Made by a program: the position numbers and the translations under genes | In this document: positions 45,225 to 57,945 of the stretch, piece by piece | How positions within the stretch are numbered: position 1 is the stretch's first letter | Layout of the letters: every line of letters starts with the position of its first letter | The notes under the pieces: generated by a model | The model's input: the letters and a program-made list of their open reading frames with translations, nothing else | Database searches by the model: none | Told to the model about the DNA's origin: nothing | Source of the DNA: Troglohyphantes excavatus | Taxonomy: Eukaryota > Arthropoda > Arachnida > Araneae > Linyphiidae | Length of the DNA: 64,000 bases | NCBI GenBank assembly: GCA_963932185.1 | Contig: OZ010674.1 | Coordinates: forward strand, 28,069,309 to 28,133,308 | Reading direction: 5' to 3'

Positions 45225-45680
45225 AAAAAAAGGTATTCAAAAATAAGTACTTTGTAAAGGTATTTAAACATAAGTACTTGGTAAAGGTATTTAAAAATAC
45301 ATACTCGGTCTTTGAGTACAACTGCATCGTAATTTAGCAATGACATATCCAAATTTAAGTAATCGTGTTTTCTCAAAAATAAGCAGTGTGATTTAATATT
45401 GCTAATCTCAACTTATGTTAAAGCGATCTTAATAAAACTTGACAAACTTAAAATAGTTAAAATGGTTTTCCGCATTATTTGATGTCGATTGCTTCAATGG
45501 AAGCTGAGTTATTACAACTCAATTATCTTACTTCTCATCCTTTTGGCACATATTTTTAATATTTCTTCTGTTTACAATATCTTCACGTCGTCTTGGTAGT
45601 GCAACGGATAATGCCCTGGACTGCGGTGCCTTAGGATATGGGTTCGATTCCCGGTGTCTTGGTTGCAAATGTTGATATTT
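45225..45680 (+). repeat. SINE family 2, copy 1, with tRNA-like 3' segment
   Basis: It is shared with 62745-63170. Common segments are GAGTACAACTGCATCGTAAT, CCGCATTATTTGATGTCGAT, GAGTTATTACAACTCAATTA and a tRNA-like part (TCTTGGTAGTGCAACGG, then GGGTTCGATTCCCGG, a perfect B box). The AAATAAGTACTT unit at its start is locally triplicated (45238-45300). Confidence 0.7.
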
Positions 45681-45715
45681 ATTTCTTATTTTAAGATAGA
45701 CAAAGTAATAAGTAC

Positions 45716-46040
45716 AGTCGTACACCAATTATACGGATCAATTAGGACCATACCCAATTCCTATAACTGAATAATTCATAAAGAAAGGTGATTTCTTAGT
45801 AAAAAAGCTAATTTTGCTTTAATATGTAATGTAGTTTAATGTCCATGAAAACAATTTTGTTTACATTTTGTATTTGCATAATGTATTAAAAGCGACTCAA
45901 TGTATGTATATCTACTATCGCTACACTACCGCACTTTATTTTCTTTTTATTTTTTAAATGCGGATTTTGATGACTTTTTTTTTCTTAAAGTGATTCGGAT
46001 AATTGACGATCTGGATAACGGACGTCCAGATAATTGGAGT
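45716..46040 (+). mobile_element. pogo/Tigger-like fragment
   Basis: TA then CAGTCGTACACCAATTATACGG resembles (first 20 bases) the left end of the small element at 48311. Later segments read CGGATAATTGACGATCTGG and CCAGATAATTGGAGTTCC. The right terminus is not defined. Confidence 0.4.
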
Positions 46041-47519
46041 TCCAAAAATAATTATTTTATTAAAAAACAGATACATTTTAATTTAAAGATTAATAGATTG
46101 CAGTTGTGGTACATTTTTAATTATAGTTTTAGTAGAGGAAAGTCGCTTCCTTTTAAATGCAGCTCTGTGTAGAAATTCTCTATTTATACGATTGGTTTTT
46201 GAAATATATTTTGAAAATAAATGACCCATAATAGTAATATATTATTGGGAGAGAGGAGGAGCTCCTTCAAAATATACCCTCCCCAGCTTTTGTGCCTATG
46301 TGAAGTTTTGTATCTTTTCATTTTATTATACAAAGGATGTCTGTTTCATTATTTCCTGTGTGAAAAAGAAAATAAACATCTTAATATGCTATGTTTAATT
46401 TATAATAACAGTAAGTAAAGATATAGTTTTCATATCGTCCTGCACATCGTTAAATAACGTATTTACTGCATTCAAGGTACTTAGAAATGTATTCGGAAGC
46501 AAAGGATATTAACGTGAGATACGATATCGCTATTATAATCCTGTTTATCTTTGATGACGAAAGCGATGGAAGTAATTCTTCTTATGTTTCTTTCTTGCAA
46601 TTAACGAAGTAATTCGCATTTGAATTGCCTTTATGTGGAAATAATATTTAATAATGTATGTTTATAGCAATATAAATCACCTAAGATATTTGCCATTAGC
46701 ATAATGCCGATAACTGAGGTTGTTCCGTGACAGTGCTTTTAAACGTTTTAATTTAATAATAAAAGTGTAGAGAAATTGAGGGATAGAAGTAAAGAGAGCC
46801 ATAACCATAAAATGTAGTTATTTGTTATTTTTTTTTAAATCGGTGGTTCTGCTTCTTACCATAGAGTAATGATACAAATAGAGGAATAAAAATGGTGATT
46901 TCCGTGTGTCCATCATTGAAACCACGTGATTTGTGGAAATGCCAATTCATTCATGCGCCAATATTACTTGGCAGGCCTTGGCGACTTTCAGAACTAAGCA
47001 AGATCGAAGTATTGTAATATGGTTTTGTGTTTAATTTTGTATTTAAATATAGTTTTTTGGTACGAGTGGCCCAATTTAAGGGAGTTTAACAGATATATTA
47101 AATAGATTTTTCTTACTTTGTAGTTTTGAAATAATTGCATTACGTTTTTATGTAAAAAATTTACCATAAGCGCAGTTCTTTCAATTGTTATTTTGTATAC
47201 TTCAATAAGAAAATATGAACAATAAAACCGGAGAAATATAAAGAGTTTCGTTTTTTCGAGTATTGAACACAGAGAAAATTATATTTTCGTTTCGTTAATG
47301 AAGAGGAAATATTTAGCGCAAATTGTTTGAAAATAAGTAACAGCCTACATATATGTTAAGAAGTTGAAAACGGACAGAACGCCTTATCACCAAAAAGAAG
47401 AAAGTGCGCCAAATTTGGAACTCCTGCAGATGTCTGTACGCCAAATGTGGCAGCGCTAAAACCACGTGATGTTGGTTTTCTTTTTCAATGTTGACACCGC
47501 GGCCTTACGAGAGTCTGGC
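46041..47519. other. AT-rich spacer upstream of a candidate first exon
   Basis: No gene is supported. Close to the right end are GCGCCAAATTTGG and CACGTG (about 47462-47467), which could belong to a promoter of the candidate exon that follows. Confidence 0.35.
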
Positions 47520-47660
47520 ATGGAAGGCGCTCTCTATTTAATATTACAACTATCTGCTTCCTACTCCCTAATGCTCGCCCAAGGGGATGTGTTGCTGGGC
47601 AAATCCGATTCGTTTTATGACGAGGAGAGTTACACCGTTCAGTTCAACAATGTACCATAT
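47520..47660 (+). CDS. Candidate first exon encoding a signal peptide
   Basis: ATG at 47520 opens MEGALYLILQLSASYSLMLA followed by QGDVLLGKSDSFYDEESYT, a convincing secretory signal and an acidic, polar mature start. Base composition is far less AT-rich than the neighbourhood. The frame stays open to 47720, but after about 47650 the sequence looks like the inverted-repeat repeat that follows, and the donor (possibly TTG|GTGCAA at about 47665) is weak. An in-frame ATG at 47469 gives a longer, less signal-like start. Product unknown: secreted or membrane protein. Confidence 0.35.
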
Positions 47661-48210
47661 CTTGGTGCAAAACAGAGGTCTGCCGCAAATGATACTATAT
47701 TATGGCGATATCTAGGTTGAACCAAAAATCCTTTATCGGAAGAAAGCGGATGTTTCACCGATGATTAGTTCAACCTCTTTAACTGCAACTTTTCGCTGTC
47801 GGTACATCAACAAACAGAGGAATCTCCTCCTAGAAAGACAACGACGAACAAGGTCCTCCGTAGCCCAGTGGATAAAGGCGTTCAGCTATGAAAAGGATTC
47901 CTAGTTCGATCCCGATCGGTGGACTTAACAAAGTAAAGTGAAAAAGTTGTGATCTTGCTTTTTTAGGGTTGCCAGCCTTGCTACAATACTACTACTACTG
48001 CTAAAATACTAAGAAAACTCGAATTTTGGTTCAACGTTTCACTATAAAATGGTGAAGCGAAAATATGAGTTTTGGTGCCACGTTTTAACACTAAATGGTA
48101 TCCGTGGTAAAACCGTAAAATGGGGAAACTAAACACCAAATGTTGGTTGCAGCTAAATGGGCACTAAATTTTGGTGCTAGAACGTAATGATTTTTAACAG
48201 TGTATAAAGA
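47660..48210. repeat. Composite repeat block with a SINE family 1 head
   Basis: At 47855-47960 a SINE head is present on the plus strand (CCGTAGCCCAGTGGATAAAG, CTAGTTCGATCCCGATCGG). Around it, GTTGAACCAAAAATCC and TTTTGGTTCAAC segments and several TTTTGGTGC motifs form an inverted-repeat-like region ending AACGTAATGATTTTTAACAG. Confidence 0.55.
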
Positions 48211-48310
48211 CACATTTTGAGTATATTTATTCATGCTTTAACTTTCTCGTAATGCTTTACAACTATCCTACACGGTTCCACCACATTTGAGCATTTATCG
48301 AAAACAAGTA

Positions 48311-48584
48311 CAGAAGAACTCTAATTATCCGAACTTCAGTTATCTGGTTCAAACAAACGGTTCTCCAGTTATCCGGATCGCTTTAAAAAAATCAGCAAAA
48401 TCCACATTTTAAAAGTTTTTTATCGGTGAATAATATTGTTTTTAATAGTCATTAAATTACATTAAATACTAAAACAGAATTCGCGTTTTTAATTAAAAAA
48501 AACTTTTTTTCCTGAATTATACGGGTATTTGAATATCAGGATGGGATCTGGTACAAATTGATTAGAATTATTGAAGATATACTG
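48311..48584. mobile_element. pogo/Tigger-like MITE, 274 bp
   Basis: TA (48309-48310) is followed by CAGAAGAACTCTAATTATCC. The right end is ATTGAAGATATACTG followed by TA (48585-48586). Inside, ATCCGGATCG and TTATCTGG motifs recall pogo-type termini. The inverted repeats are imperfect. Confidence 0.45.
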
Positions 48585-48835
48585 TATTTGGGTATTTATA
48601 CTTCCAAAAGCATAAATGTAGAAGCAAAAATAAAGAAAACTTAAAAAAATGCTTGATTAAAAAAAAAAACGCTTGGATTTGTAAAAAAAATGCAAAAACG
48701 TTAAATTGTCGGGTCACTTGACATGGAAAAAATCAGTTACGTAATTAATTGAAATTATGTGAAAATCACTTGCTCATATTATTGAATAATGACAGAAATA
48801 ATCTTATATATAAAGCAGAAATCTCCAAAATCTGT

Positions 48836-51378
48836 CCGGATGCAAGGATTGTGAAGACCATATATATATATATATAAGGTGTGCTCGTACTCGCTCTGCC
48901 TGACGGAAGGCGGAGAGAGCAACTATTTGACGTCATAGTGACGCCTTCCTCGCCTACTGTGGGCGTGTCTAATGCTCTCGTTTGAACCAATGGCAAGGCT
49001 GAACTAGATGCACGTGCGTTGGTTGATGGTGCTGCCAGCTATTGCATTTTCCCATCATCCCAGACTTTTCTTTGATTCTCATCCGTCAATTTACAGACAG
49101 ATCCTTTGCAAATTATAAAGAATTCATTATTTTAAAATGCATATGCTATAATAATTAATCCGATATGTTCACCTAAATTTTTACAACCGAAGCTATCGCC
49201 TGTTGGATAAATTATTTGACGTTACATTTAAACTTCAAATATTTTTTAACAAACGATTAGTGTAAATAAATATTTGCAATTTTATACATATATATATAAT
49301 TACAATCACATAGAAAAGAAATCTTGTATGCAAATGTTTTCTTATCATTATTTCGATTTCTGATGATTCTGTAAACAATTAAATTATTCTTATTAAAAAT
49401 AAACATTTACTTGAGAAAATTACATTTGCGACTGGAAGTTTTAATTTGCATGTATCTGTACATTGATATAAAAATCAGTGAAGGATTAAAAAAAATCCTA
49501 TAACAAAAACTTTCGGTTTCCCTAAAACTGGCAAAAGACATATTTAAAAATTAGTCTTATGTTCTAAGAGCTTTAATTTCTTTAAATTCTATAGAATAAT
49601 TTGAACAATGATATAAATTTATTCTCACTTACCCCTCTGATAATAATCCATATCGAAACTTTTGTTGCACTTTGTTTAAATTTATAAAGTGCACATTTAA
49701 ACCATAACAATGTGAAAGACAAAGTCAAGAAAATAAAGTTTTTATGAATGAATGCTACGTGTTTGATAAACTATCGTTTGCAATTCAGATAATTTACAAC
49801 ATAATAATTTCAACATTTAATTGATAAGTATAATTTTAAAAATTTAAATATTATTGAATCAGGTGTAAAAAAATTTGAATGTTCCGAAATGTTGGTTACT
49901 ACTTTTATTATTTCAGCAAATAAATCGAAAATATTTCAGATTAAACTTCATAAAAATATCGTTTGCAATGTTTCAAGCACAATATTTCAACAAAATCGTT
50001 TGCGATATTTCAAGAAATGTAGAATACTGTCATGACATATGAAGATTAAATTTTGTACTATAATTACGTTGTTAAATTCGATAATTTTTTTTAAATATAT
50101 ATAATATATAGTCTTCACTGTCCTTGATTAAAAGGTATGTTTTATTGATTTAAGTTAAGTATCAGATAAATTTTTTTGCCGGGAAAAGTATAAAAGCTTC
50201 TTTTAAATTAACTTTAAAAATATATAAAATAGTTCTGTCTTGACTTTTTACAATTCCCTAAACTTTCGAATGCTCTAATTCTTTTAAAATTGCAAGTGTT
50301 TAGCTACTTTTTCGAAAGTAATATTTGTTGTAGAAAGCTGAATTTTTATAGCCCACAACGTACATAATCAAAATAACTTTATATTATAATAACTATAATA
50401 AAAAATAATACATATTTAAAACTCCATATTAAACAAATCAAATTGCTCGTGTGCTTAAATTCCGTGCATTTCATTAAATCATTAACAATAGTTCCTGTTT
50501 GAATAATCCATATTCGAAATATTTGAGAAAAAAAGTTTTATATTTAAATTATATTCAATAAGCAATATAATGCGGTTTTCTCAAATAAAAAATATACAAA
50601 ATAAAAAATTACGACATTTCCTATTTTTATGTGAAAAAAAATTGAATCGGTAGCTTTTTTATTAACTACTACTGCGAAATATTTTATCCCTGGGTACCTG
50701 GGTCCATTGACGGACTATAACCCACTTATCTAAGCTGAGATCTAAGTATAAAAATTGAAATTAAACTAACTATAAATTTAACAGTAACCACTCACCCGCC
50801 ATTCAACATTCACCCACCCAACATCTACCCCTCACCCCAAAATCCCCAAATACACCATGACAAAACAAGGACGGTCAACCCCAACAAAAACACCAGAATC
50901 TCTCAAATTGAACAGTGAACATAAAGGTAATCTAATTTTAGTGAAACGGAATTACGTGATCAAAATCTGAATTTAAAGAAAAATCATGAGTAGATTTAAA
51001 TAAAGTTATTAAAAATAAAATGTAATTAAGTTCAAAATAGCTATATAAGTATTAAAAACGTATGATCGTCGATTGATCAAAAGAATAAAACGAAAATAAA
51101 AATAAACAAAAAAGCGGAGTTCTGTATGTAATTAATAGAATTAAATAAATAAAATAAAATTTATTAACTCGAAAAAAAAAATTATTGAAATACGCATCTT
51201 ACATCGAAACACACAGCCAATGAGAATGATCACAAACCGATAGTAAGGCGGAGCTAACATGACGTCAAAAGTAAGGCGGAGCTAAAATGACGTCATTTAG
51301 TTGCCGTTCCTTGCCCACTTTCAAAAAGCGAAAAACGAGCGCACCTTCTATAGATAGTCTTCACTATCCTTGGTCCGG
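48836..51378. mobile_element. 2.5 kb segment bounded by imperfect inverted repeats
   Basis: The left boundary reads CCGGATGCAAGGATTGTGAA, a TA microsatellite (48861-48875), then AAGGTGTGCTCGT. The right boundary is its inverse, ACGAGCGCACCTT ... TCACTATCCTTGGTCCGG. The ends are GC-rich with repeated TGACGTCA-type and AAGGCGGAG motifs (48910-48945, 51245-51295); the interior is AT-rich with no transposase. No clean target duplication is seen, so the family is uncertain. Confidence 0.5.
50857..50926 (+). other. Possible short first exon with donor inside the 2.5 kb element
   Basis: A C- and A-rich, G-poor patch (50785-50905) contains ATG opening MTKQGRSTPTKTPESLKLN and ending AAAG|GTAATC. No acceptor-linked partner exon was found. 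It may be a captured host exon or chance. Confidence 0.15.
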
Positions 51379-51409
51379 ATGTGTGTTTGTTTGTTGGTTT
51401 GTCAGTATA

Positions 51410-51780
51410 TTATAGGTTCCGTAACTACAAAACGCAGAGCTTTGAAATTCACAGAATAGTTAGTTCAAAATATAAGAATTTTAACGCGACTATTTTCAAG
51501 TCTCTACGATGTTCCATTCGAATGTTATGACATTTTTTAGCATACGTCATCAAAGTTTCACGAAGTGGCAACAGTAAAATCAGTTAAAATCAACGGAGAA
51601 AAGCGAAAATATAATATAAAAAATTATAAACCAATTAGAATGCCGATCTTTTCACGGAATACCCCATAACTACAAAACGTAGCTTTATAAAATTTATAGA
51701 ATACTCTACTTGAAAAATTAGAAATTTTTTGTAATATTTTTTAAGTTTGTACGATGTTTCAATCGTATGTTATAACTATT
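51410..51780. repeat. Diverged internal duplication
   Basis: CCGTAACTACAAAACGCAG ... CTCTACGATGTTCCATTCG (51419-51520) recurs as CCATAACTACAAAACGTAG ... TTGTACGATGTTTCAATCG (51663-51765), about 245 bases apart. Confidence 0.6.
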
Positions 51781-54700
51781 TTAATGGATTCCATTGACTT
51801 AACATGGATGAAAATATCGTTTGCAATTTAAAATAAAATTGTTCGTTATTGGCAATATAAAAACGACGTCATAGGTTTTGTTTGATTTAATAATTATTGA
51901 AAAATGTATATACATTGGGCTTTTTGCTACAATACGGAACCATTCAAAAATTAAAACAACCAGAATTTTATCTTAAAGAAATGTTTTAGAATTGTATTAA
52001 AATGTTATAATTGTTTTATCTCTTTTGTTTTATACAGGTTTATTGTAAGTATATTTAATTATCTTAGATCGAACTTTAGAACAATTCATCCAAAATGCGA
52101 GTAATTTGTGTATGAACGTCCATTTTATTTATTTGAAAAATATTTTATGCAAGTATTTTTTTTTAATGTACGAAGCTTGGTTTCATTGTGAATTTTCAAC
52201 TGTATTAGACTTTTTAATGTTATTAAAGAATAAAATTTCACAGATACCAACTGATAATTTAGAAAATATTTTATTTAATGTACCAATGAATATTTCCTTT
52301 TAAAACATTGAATGGCGATCATTAAATATTAAATGTAAAATTATTGAAAGTACATGGTGAGATAATAATATGCTGCACCGTGTGCTAAACTATCGCCAAG
52401 TTATAACAGTGTATTCTTTGGATGAAGTGCGCCTTGGCTGTAATTTGCTGTGGAAACTTACTAAATATTTGTATGACAGGTATTTTTAGATGCGAATTCT
52501 ATAATAACAGTATCACAAAATCAAAATTTTAGGAAAAATTGTTTAACAAAATGAGTAAATACCGAATTTTTAATAAATTGATCCGTAAATAAAAAAAATG
52601 AACTTAAAATTAAAATAGGTGGTTATTTTTCTGTAATAATATTATTCAAGGGAATTCTTTAAAACATGAGCAGGGCGTAGTAAAAGAAAGTTGTGTAGTA
52701 TTTCAAAACATACTATTTTTGGTTGAGTATTTATGCTGGGCTGTTAATTTTATTCTTACTTTGATAAAGAATTTGAGGCAGTTTATTTGCAAAAAACGTT
52801 TAGGTTTATTCTGGCTGCAATTTATATTCTTATGTTGCAAATATTCTTAAATGCAAACTATTAATTAGATACACAAGTTGTTGGTCGAAGATATTGCAAA
52901 GATGTAGCCTAAACGATACATTGGAACGGGCATTTGGAAATAATCAAATCAAAATTGCAATACAGGGAACAGGGAAATTCGGAATGTTTGAAAGTTAAAT
53001 CATTTATCTGTTTCTGCTGCTTTTTTCACTTCCATGCAGCTTCAGAACATTTCAATATCGAAATTGATTCAGAAGTTTAATTAAAATTCACGTTTGAAGT
53101 TATTCCTTTAAAACTGCAATTTAATGGAACCCTCCTTGATGAAATTATTTTTAAAAATAATATAAAAATGAAGATCATAGCGCTTAGTTTATTATTTAAT
53201 TTAATATTTTTTTCCTTAGATAAAATAATCATAGCTTTATGTAAATAATTATTCATATAAAATACCTGTTATAATGCACATTATCTTTCAATAATGATGA
53301 CAACAGTAATTAAAATTTAATCGATTAAAGTAAGCACTGTAAACTAAAATATAATTATAGTCATTTCACAAATAAATTGCGGCATCCGTGTTAAAAAAAA
53401 ATCAGTTATGTACAGACCGCGCTGTATTGGGCCCCTACTCGGTACAAGGTTGAGAGGGGGAGAGAATAAATGGCCTACAATGATTGAAACGACCTTCCGT
53501 CCTTTACACGATGGTATGTCATTTATCCATATAAGCTAATTCCACGTTGAATTAATGATAGCGGTACACTTATTTTCACCTGGTACAAACGCAAAAAGGG
53601 GAATGGCTTAAAAATCGGCATGTAAGAAACGTCTGACTTTCGTCTACACAATAGTATATTATTTATTCCCATCAACTTATTCCACTTGGAGTTAAGGATT
53701 TTAAAAACGTCGTTTTTTATTATGGTATTTAATGTAACTATGTATACCCATACCGAAAAGAAATTCATATTAATTTCTAAAAATATTTTTGTGCAGGAAT
53801 GTTTAATTTTTAAAATTCCATACCTTATGAGAGATAAACTAGAAATTATTCGATTTTTATCGGTGTTTTAGCAACCAAGTAGTATAGAGATATTTTTACT
53901 TTTTTTTAACTTCTAATTTATTAAACATAAAAATATTTTAAATTATAAAAAAAGCTTTATCACTTTTTAAAGAGGAATTCTAAAATGGTATATGCGATTA
54001 TCCCAGGCAGGAGAGGAAATGTATATATTTTCAGTTATTTGTCGTTATTTTATTTATTTCCGTGCGAAGAACGGGTACTTTTGCTAGTAATATATAGATC
54101 TCAAGTTTTCAGACATCAAAACATGCAAAACGAAATAAAAACAAAACAATAAAAATTATAAATTCTGAAAAGAGGGAGTGGCAACGGTAAATAAACATTG
54201 GATCTGCATAAAAAAATGGCCAAACAGTGTTCGAATGTTTTAAAGTAAATATTTATTTTTAAAAAAATAATAAAACTTTTAAAACTAAAAACTAATACAT
54301 ATTTTTAAAAATAAATAGCGATATTATATGGCTGCTATTCTACAAAAAATTTGAATTATGGAATGGTTTTTTTTTCTATATTTTTCGCTTGACACAAACC
54401 ACATTCTTGAATTTTTCAAATATAACATAGTACAACTTCCAACGTTATTGTTCTATTACAATAAAAAGAACATCATCGTATTTGCGAAATATTTCTAAAC
54501 AAACTCAATTAATGTCATAATTATCAAATAGCTACTTCACGAGAACTAAGTCAAAATATGGAAGAGAAAAGAGAATTTTCGTCAGCGACGTTGTTTTACA
54601 GTTGAGAGATAAATATATCAAAAAATATAAAAATTGTAAATATTTTATTTCTATAAAAATAAACTTTTTCTAAAATTTTTATTTTTTCTATGGTATTTTG

Positions 54701-55400
54701 TTCTTTTAGCATTAAGCTTCCACCAATTGCATTGCTTACCTATCTTCTGGATACACAAGGAAAATAAGTGCCTTTAAATAACTTTTTTAGTTTATTCACA
54801 AAGCATTTATTTGAGCTAAAATAACAAAAATATCATTTTCAATGCTCACAAACAAATATGGCAACATATACTATTGAGGTTTTTTATGCTTGAAGTATTT
54901 GCATATTGGTTTCTTTGTTGACGGATCCATCTTCAAAATATTGCCTCAAAAACGTCAATAGTTTTCGAAAGCACACAAACAAAGGACACGGCATAGAGAA
55001 ATCAATTCAATTTCATGTCTTTCTAGAAGGTTTGATATTTGTTTACCTTCGTTATATGAATATACATCGTGTTTTGAAGTAATTTGCAAAAAATATTTAG
55101 TTTTAATAAACTGTTTTTCTGTTTAATAAATAAGTGTATAAAATAATTTAGAATACAGTAATAAAATAGTTTTGTTTAGTGACAAAAGAGAATTTTGTGT
55201 GTATATTTTTTTATAAATATTTATTGTTTATAAATTATACAAATAATTTGATTATCAAAGAATAGAAATTTAAGAGTCATAAAAATAATAGGATTTAAGT
55301 AAATTGTAAAAAGATTTTTATTTAAACGTTATATTTTAATATAATTTGTTAAATGATGTAAATATTCCATTTGAAAAATATATTATTTAAATATTAATAA
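51781..55400. other. AT-rich gene-free stretch
   Basis: No frame with recognisable motifs. The longest (52106-52303 plus) is dominated by AT-rich codons and appears fortuitous. Confidence 0.5.
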
Positions 55401-55562
55401 TTCTTATTCTGTTATTTAAATAATAAATTTTATTCTGGTATTTAAATAATAATTTTTATTCTGGTATTTAAATAATAATTTTTATTCTGGTATTTAAATA
55501 ATAATTTTTATTCTGGTATTTAAATAATAATTTTTATTCTGGTATTTAAATAATAATTTTTA
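55401..55562. repeat. 26-bp tandem array
   Basis: About six copies of ATTCTGGTATTTAAATAATA plus ATTTTT; the inner copies are identical, the outer ones diverged, pointing to recent expansion. Confidence 0.9.
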
Positions 55563-55856
55563 TAAAAACATTGCAATGTCGCTAATATAACATTAACAAT
55601 GTGTTATACTTTCCAATCGAATACATTTATCATATTTAGTTTACATACAGAACTGTTTCAATTATTTTTAAGAACCAGTTATTTCTCAAAAGATTTTTTT
55701 TACAGATACAGGAAATGATTTCTCAAACAAATTATACGTGGGATACTAAATGAGAAATCATGGATATGTATTAAAAATATCAAAATTGTCTTATTGCGAG
55801 TGCAAAAAAATTAAATATCGTCGATGGTTATAGATACTTTTAAATATTTTTAAGTT

Positions 55857-56077
55857 GGTTTGGTTGGTTTGATTAAGTAACGTCGTACTATAGCTGCACA
55901 GTGGGCTATTGATGACGGTTCGGGGCCTATCTCAAAGGAAAGATCCGGTAACAATGCCTCGTATTTTTGAACCACTGTCAGATGACGAGGACAACAATTA
56001 AGTTGGCACCCGACGCAACTTCAATAGGCGTCAGGACATTGGACCCTGATCAGATTTATTATGAACCAGTTCCGTAT
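55857..56077 (-). repeat. SINE family 1, headless copy
   Basis: AACGTCGTACTATAGCTGCA, CAGTGGGCTATTGATGACGG, AGATGACGAGGACAACAATT and GATCAGATTTATTATGAACC follow family order. Confidence 0.75.
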
Positions 56078-56777
56078 ACAAAATATTTTTAAGAAAATAC
56101 TTTTTATTTGAAGTTTGCCAATTTAATCTAAATTTGCGTTTTTATTCCTTTCAAATTAAAATACTTTAACCTATCTTCTATAGAAAGTATCCACCACCCT
56201 ATAAAACTAAATTCCGTTAAACAAAAATATAATATACATTTTTATAACATAGATTAGAAAAAAAAACCCTTTTTGGTTGTAAATTAAAAAGACGCTACAA
56301 GCTTCCATTATCTTCTGAAAAATTGATTAGAGTAATAAAAATATGCTATAAAAAATCCTCAAGGTTTTTAAAATACCTAAGGCTAAAAATTTAATTATAG
56401 GACTTAAGACCACAGGATTGCGTTGATTTTTGCGATCTTTGAAGCATTAGCTTAAAAAGACTAATTAAGTTTTTTGTTCTGAAGAAAACCGTGCCTTAAA
56501 GAAGAATTAACCATAGAAAATAAAAATATCGTTTTAAGCTTTATAAGGGGCATTTAATGAGCTTAACTATTAAGCAAGTGTTTGTAGAAAAAATCTATTC
56601 AGCAATATCGCCCAACTTTTAGTAACTTATATAAAAAAAATATTGAAATGTGTTTTTAGTAATTTCCTATGATAACAACAACCTTCCGTTTAAGCTGTGC
56701 AAAGTTTCATCTAATACTAATGAGTTATTTACCGATTAAGTCAGTTAAAGAAATTTGTTATAAGGTTTTCCAGCAAT
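56078..56777. other. AT-rich spacer
   Basis: Nothing was recognised. Confidence 0.5.
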
Positions 56778-56785
56778 ATTTAAAA

Positions 56786-57273
56786 CACTGAACTCTAAAT
56801 GTTACTGCTGGAATGCTCATAACCAGTTCCTTCTATGGGCGCTGTTGAAGCCAAGCTGTAAGCTTCTAGTAGGTATTTAAGCAGCCATTTTCTACCCCAA
56901 CTCATTTTTAAAAGTGATTTTGTTGTTTTTTCTTCTTAAACCGTTATAGAAATGTTAAATATGTTTAGATATTTTATTTTTTATATATAGAATAAATTTG
57001 TTTATAGCTAAAAATATAGTTTTTCTTTTTGCTGCTTATATCCACTTATTATTGTTTAAAATGGATTTCAAAGAATAGGCATTAAAAATGGATTTTAATG
57101 GAAAATTTAAACAAAAAATAGTCAAAAGTATTAAAATTTGGCATATTTTATTATGTACAATATACGAAATATTGAGGTAGAAATGGGAGTCGGGTATAGT
57201 TGTTTTAACCTTCAATTAGCTACAAGTAACAAACTGCCTTACCCAATCCAGAAGCTACAGCTTGAGTTCAGTG
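56786..57273. mobile_element. 8-bp-TSD element N, single intact copy
   Basis: The 488-bp element runs from CACTGAACTC to GAGTTCAGTG, flanked by a perfect 8-bp duplication, ATTTAAAA (56778-56785 and 57274-57281). It corresponds end to end with the nested copies at 38487-39445 and so fixes the family's boundaries and normal length. Confidence 0.85.
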
Positions 57274-57361
57274 ATTTAAAACCTAAATCGAATAGTGACA
57301 CATTAGCCTTTCTAGGAGGTTCGGTTTATAATCAAGCTTGCTGTTTGGTATCATAAATCAG

Positions 57362-57465
57362 GAGTTTCCGGGTCTTTCTTTCTGGTTAGGCCCCAAACCG
57401 TCTGCAACAGCCCAATTTTCAGCTCTAGTTGTGACGTTAATTAACAAAACCATAAACAAGGCAGA
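57362..57465 (+). repeat. SINE family 1, 3' fragment
   Basis: It carries TTTCCGGGTCTTTCTTTCTG, GCCCCAAACCGTCTGCAACA and TTGTGACGTTAATTAAC. Confidence 0.7.
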
Positions 57466-57577
57466 AAAATTTATTTTTTCAAATTGATTACGAAATTAAA
57501 ATTATCGAAAAACTAAGAAAAGAACAAATTTAGTAAATATCATAATCTATATTAAAATGAAATACTATTATCCTGTT

Positions 57578-57945
57578 TTGGTTAGATTAATTAACGTCCC
57601 ACTAGAGCTGCACATTGGGCCATTAGTGACGTTGCTTCATGTTTTTGAATCATGGTCAGATGATGAGGATAAAACATAAGCTGGCACCCGACGCAAACTC
57701 AATAAGAGTCAATACATTGGACTCTGTTCAGATTTAATGTACACCACTCTCGTATACACGTCGTAGAAATTGGAGGTCAGTTCTGACGACGTATTGTTAC
57801 TTCCAGAAAATCTGGCAATCCTCTGATTTCAAGTTAACTGCATTTTAAAATTTTTGCCAAGTCTCTTATATCAGCCGTATTTGAACTCGCAACCCTCTGG
57901 TTGCGATCCGGCGACGGAACCTCGAGTTTATGAACCCCACATTAT
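57578..57945 (-). repeat. SINE family 1, diverged copy with head remnant
   Basis: TAACGTCCCACTAGAGCTGC and CAGATGATGAGGATAAAAC mark the body. The head remnant is around TTTGAACTCGCAACCCTCTG (about 57872-57891). Confidence 0.7.

Noticed and set aside
45592..45664. Possible tRNA gene
   Set aside because: It has good A and B boxes but the acceptor stem does not pair, and the same segment recurs at 63090 as part of a SINE.
46970..47025. Similarity to 5S rRNA (AACTAAGCAAGATCG)
   Set aside because: Only about 15 bases resemble the internal control region; the rest does not fold or align as 5S.
52106..52303. 65-residue protein
   Set aside because: Composition follows the AT-rich background and no upstream or downstream gene signal is present.
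55401..55562. CRISPR-like repeat array
   Set aside because: Units abut without spacers; it is a minisatellite.
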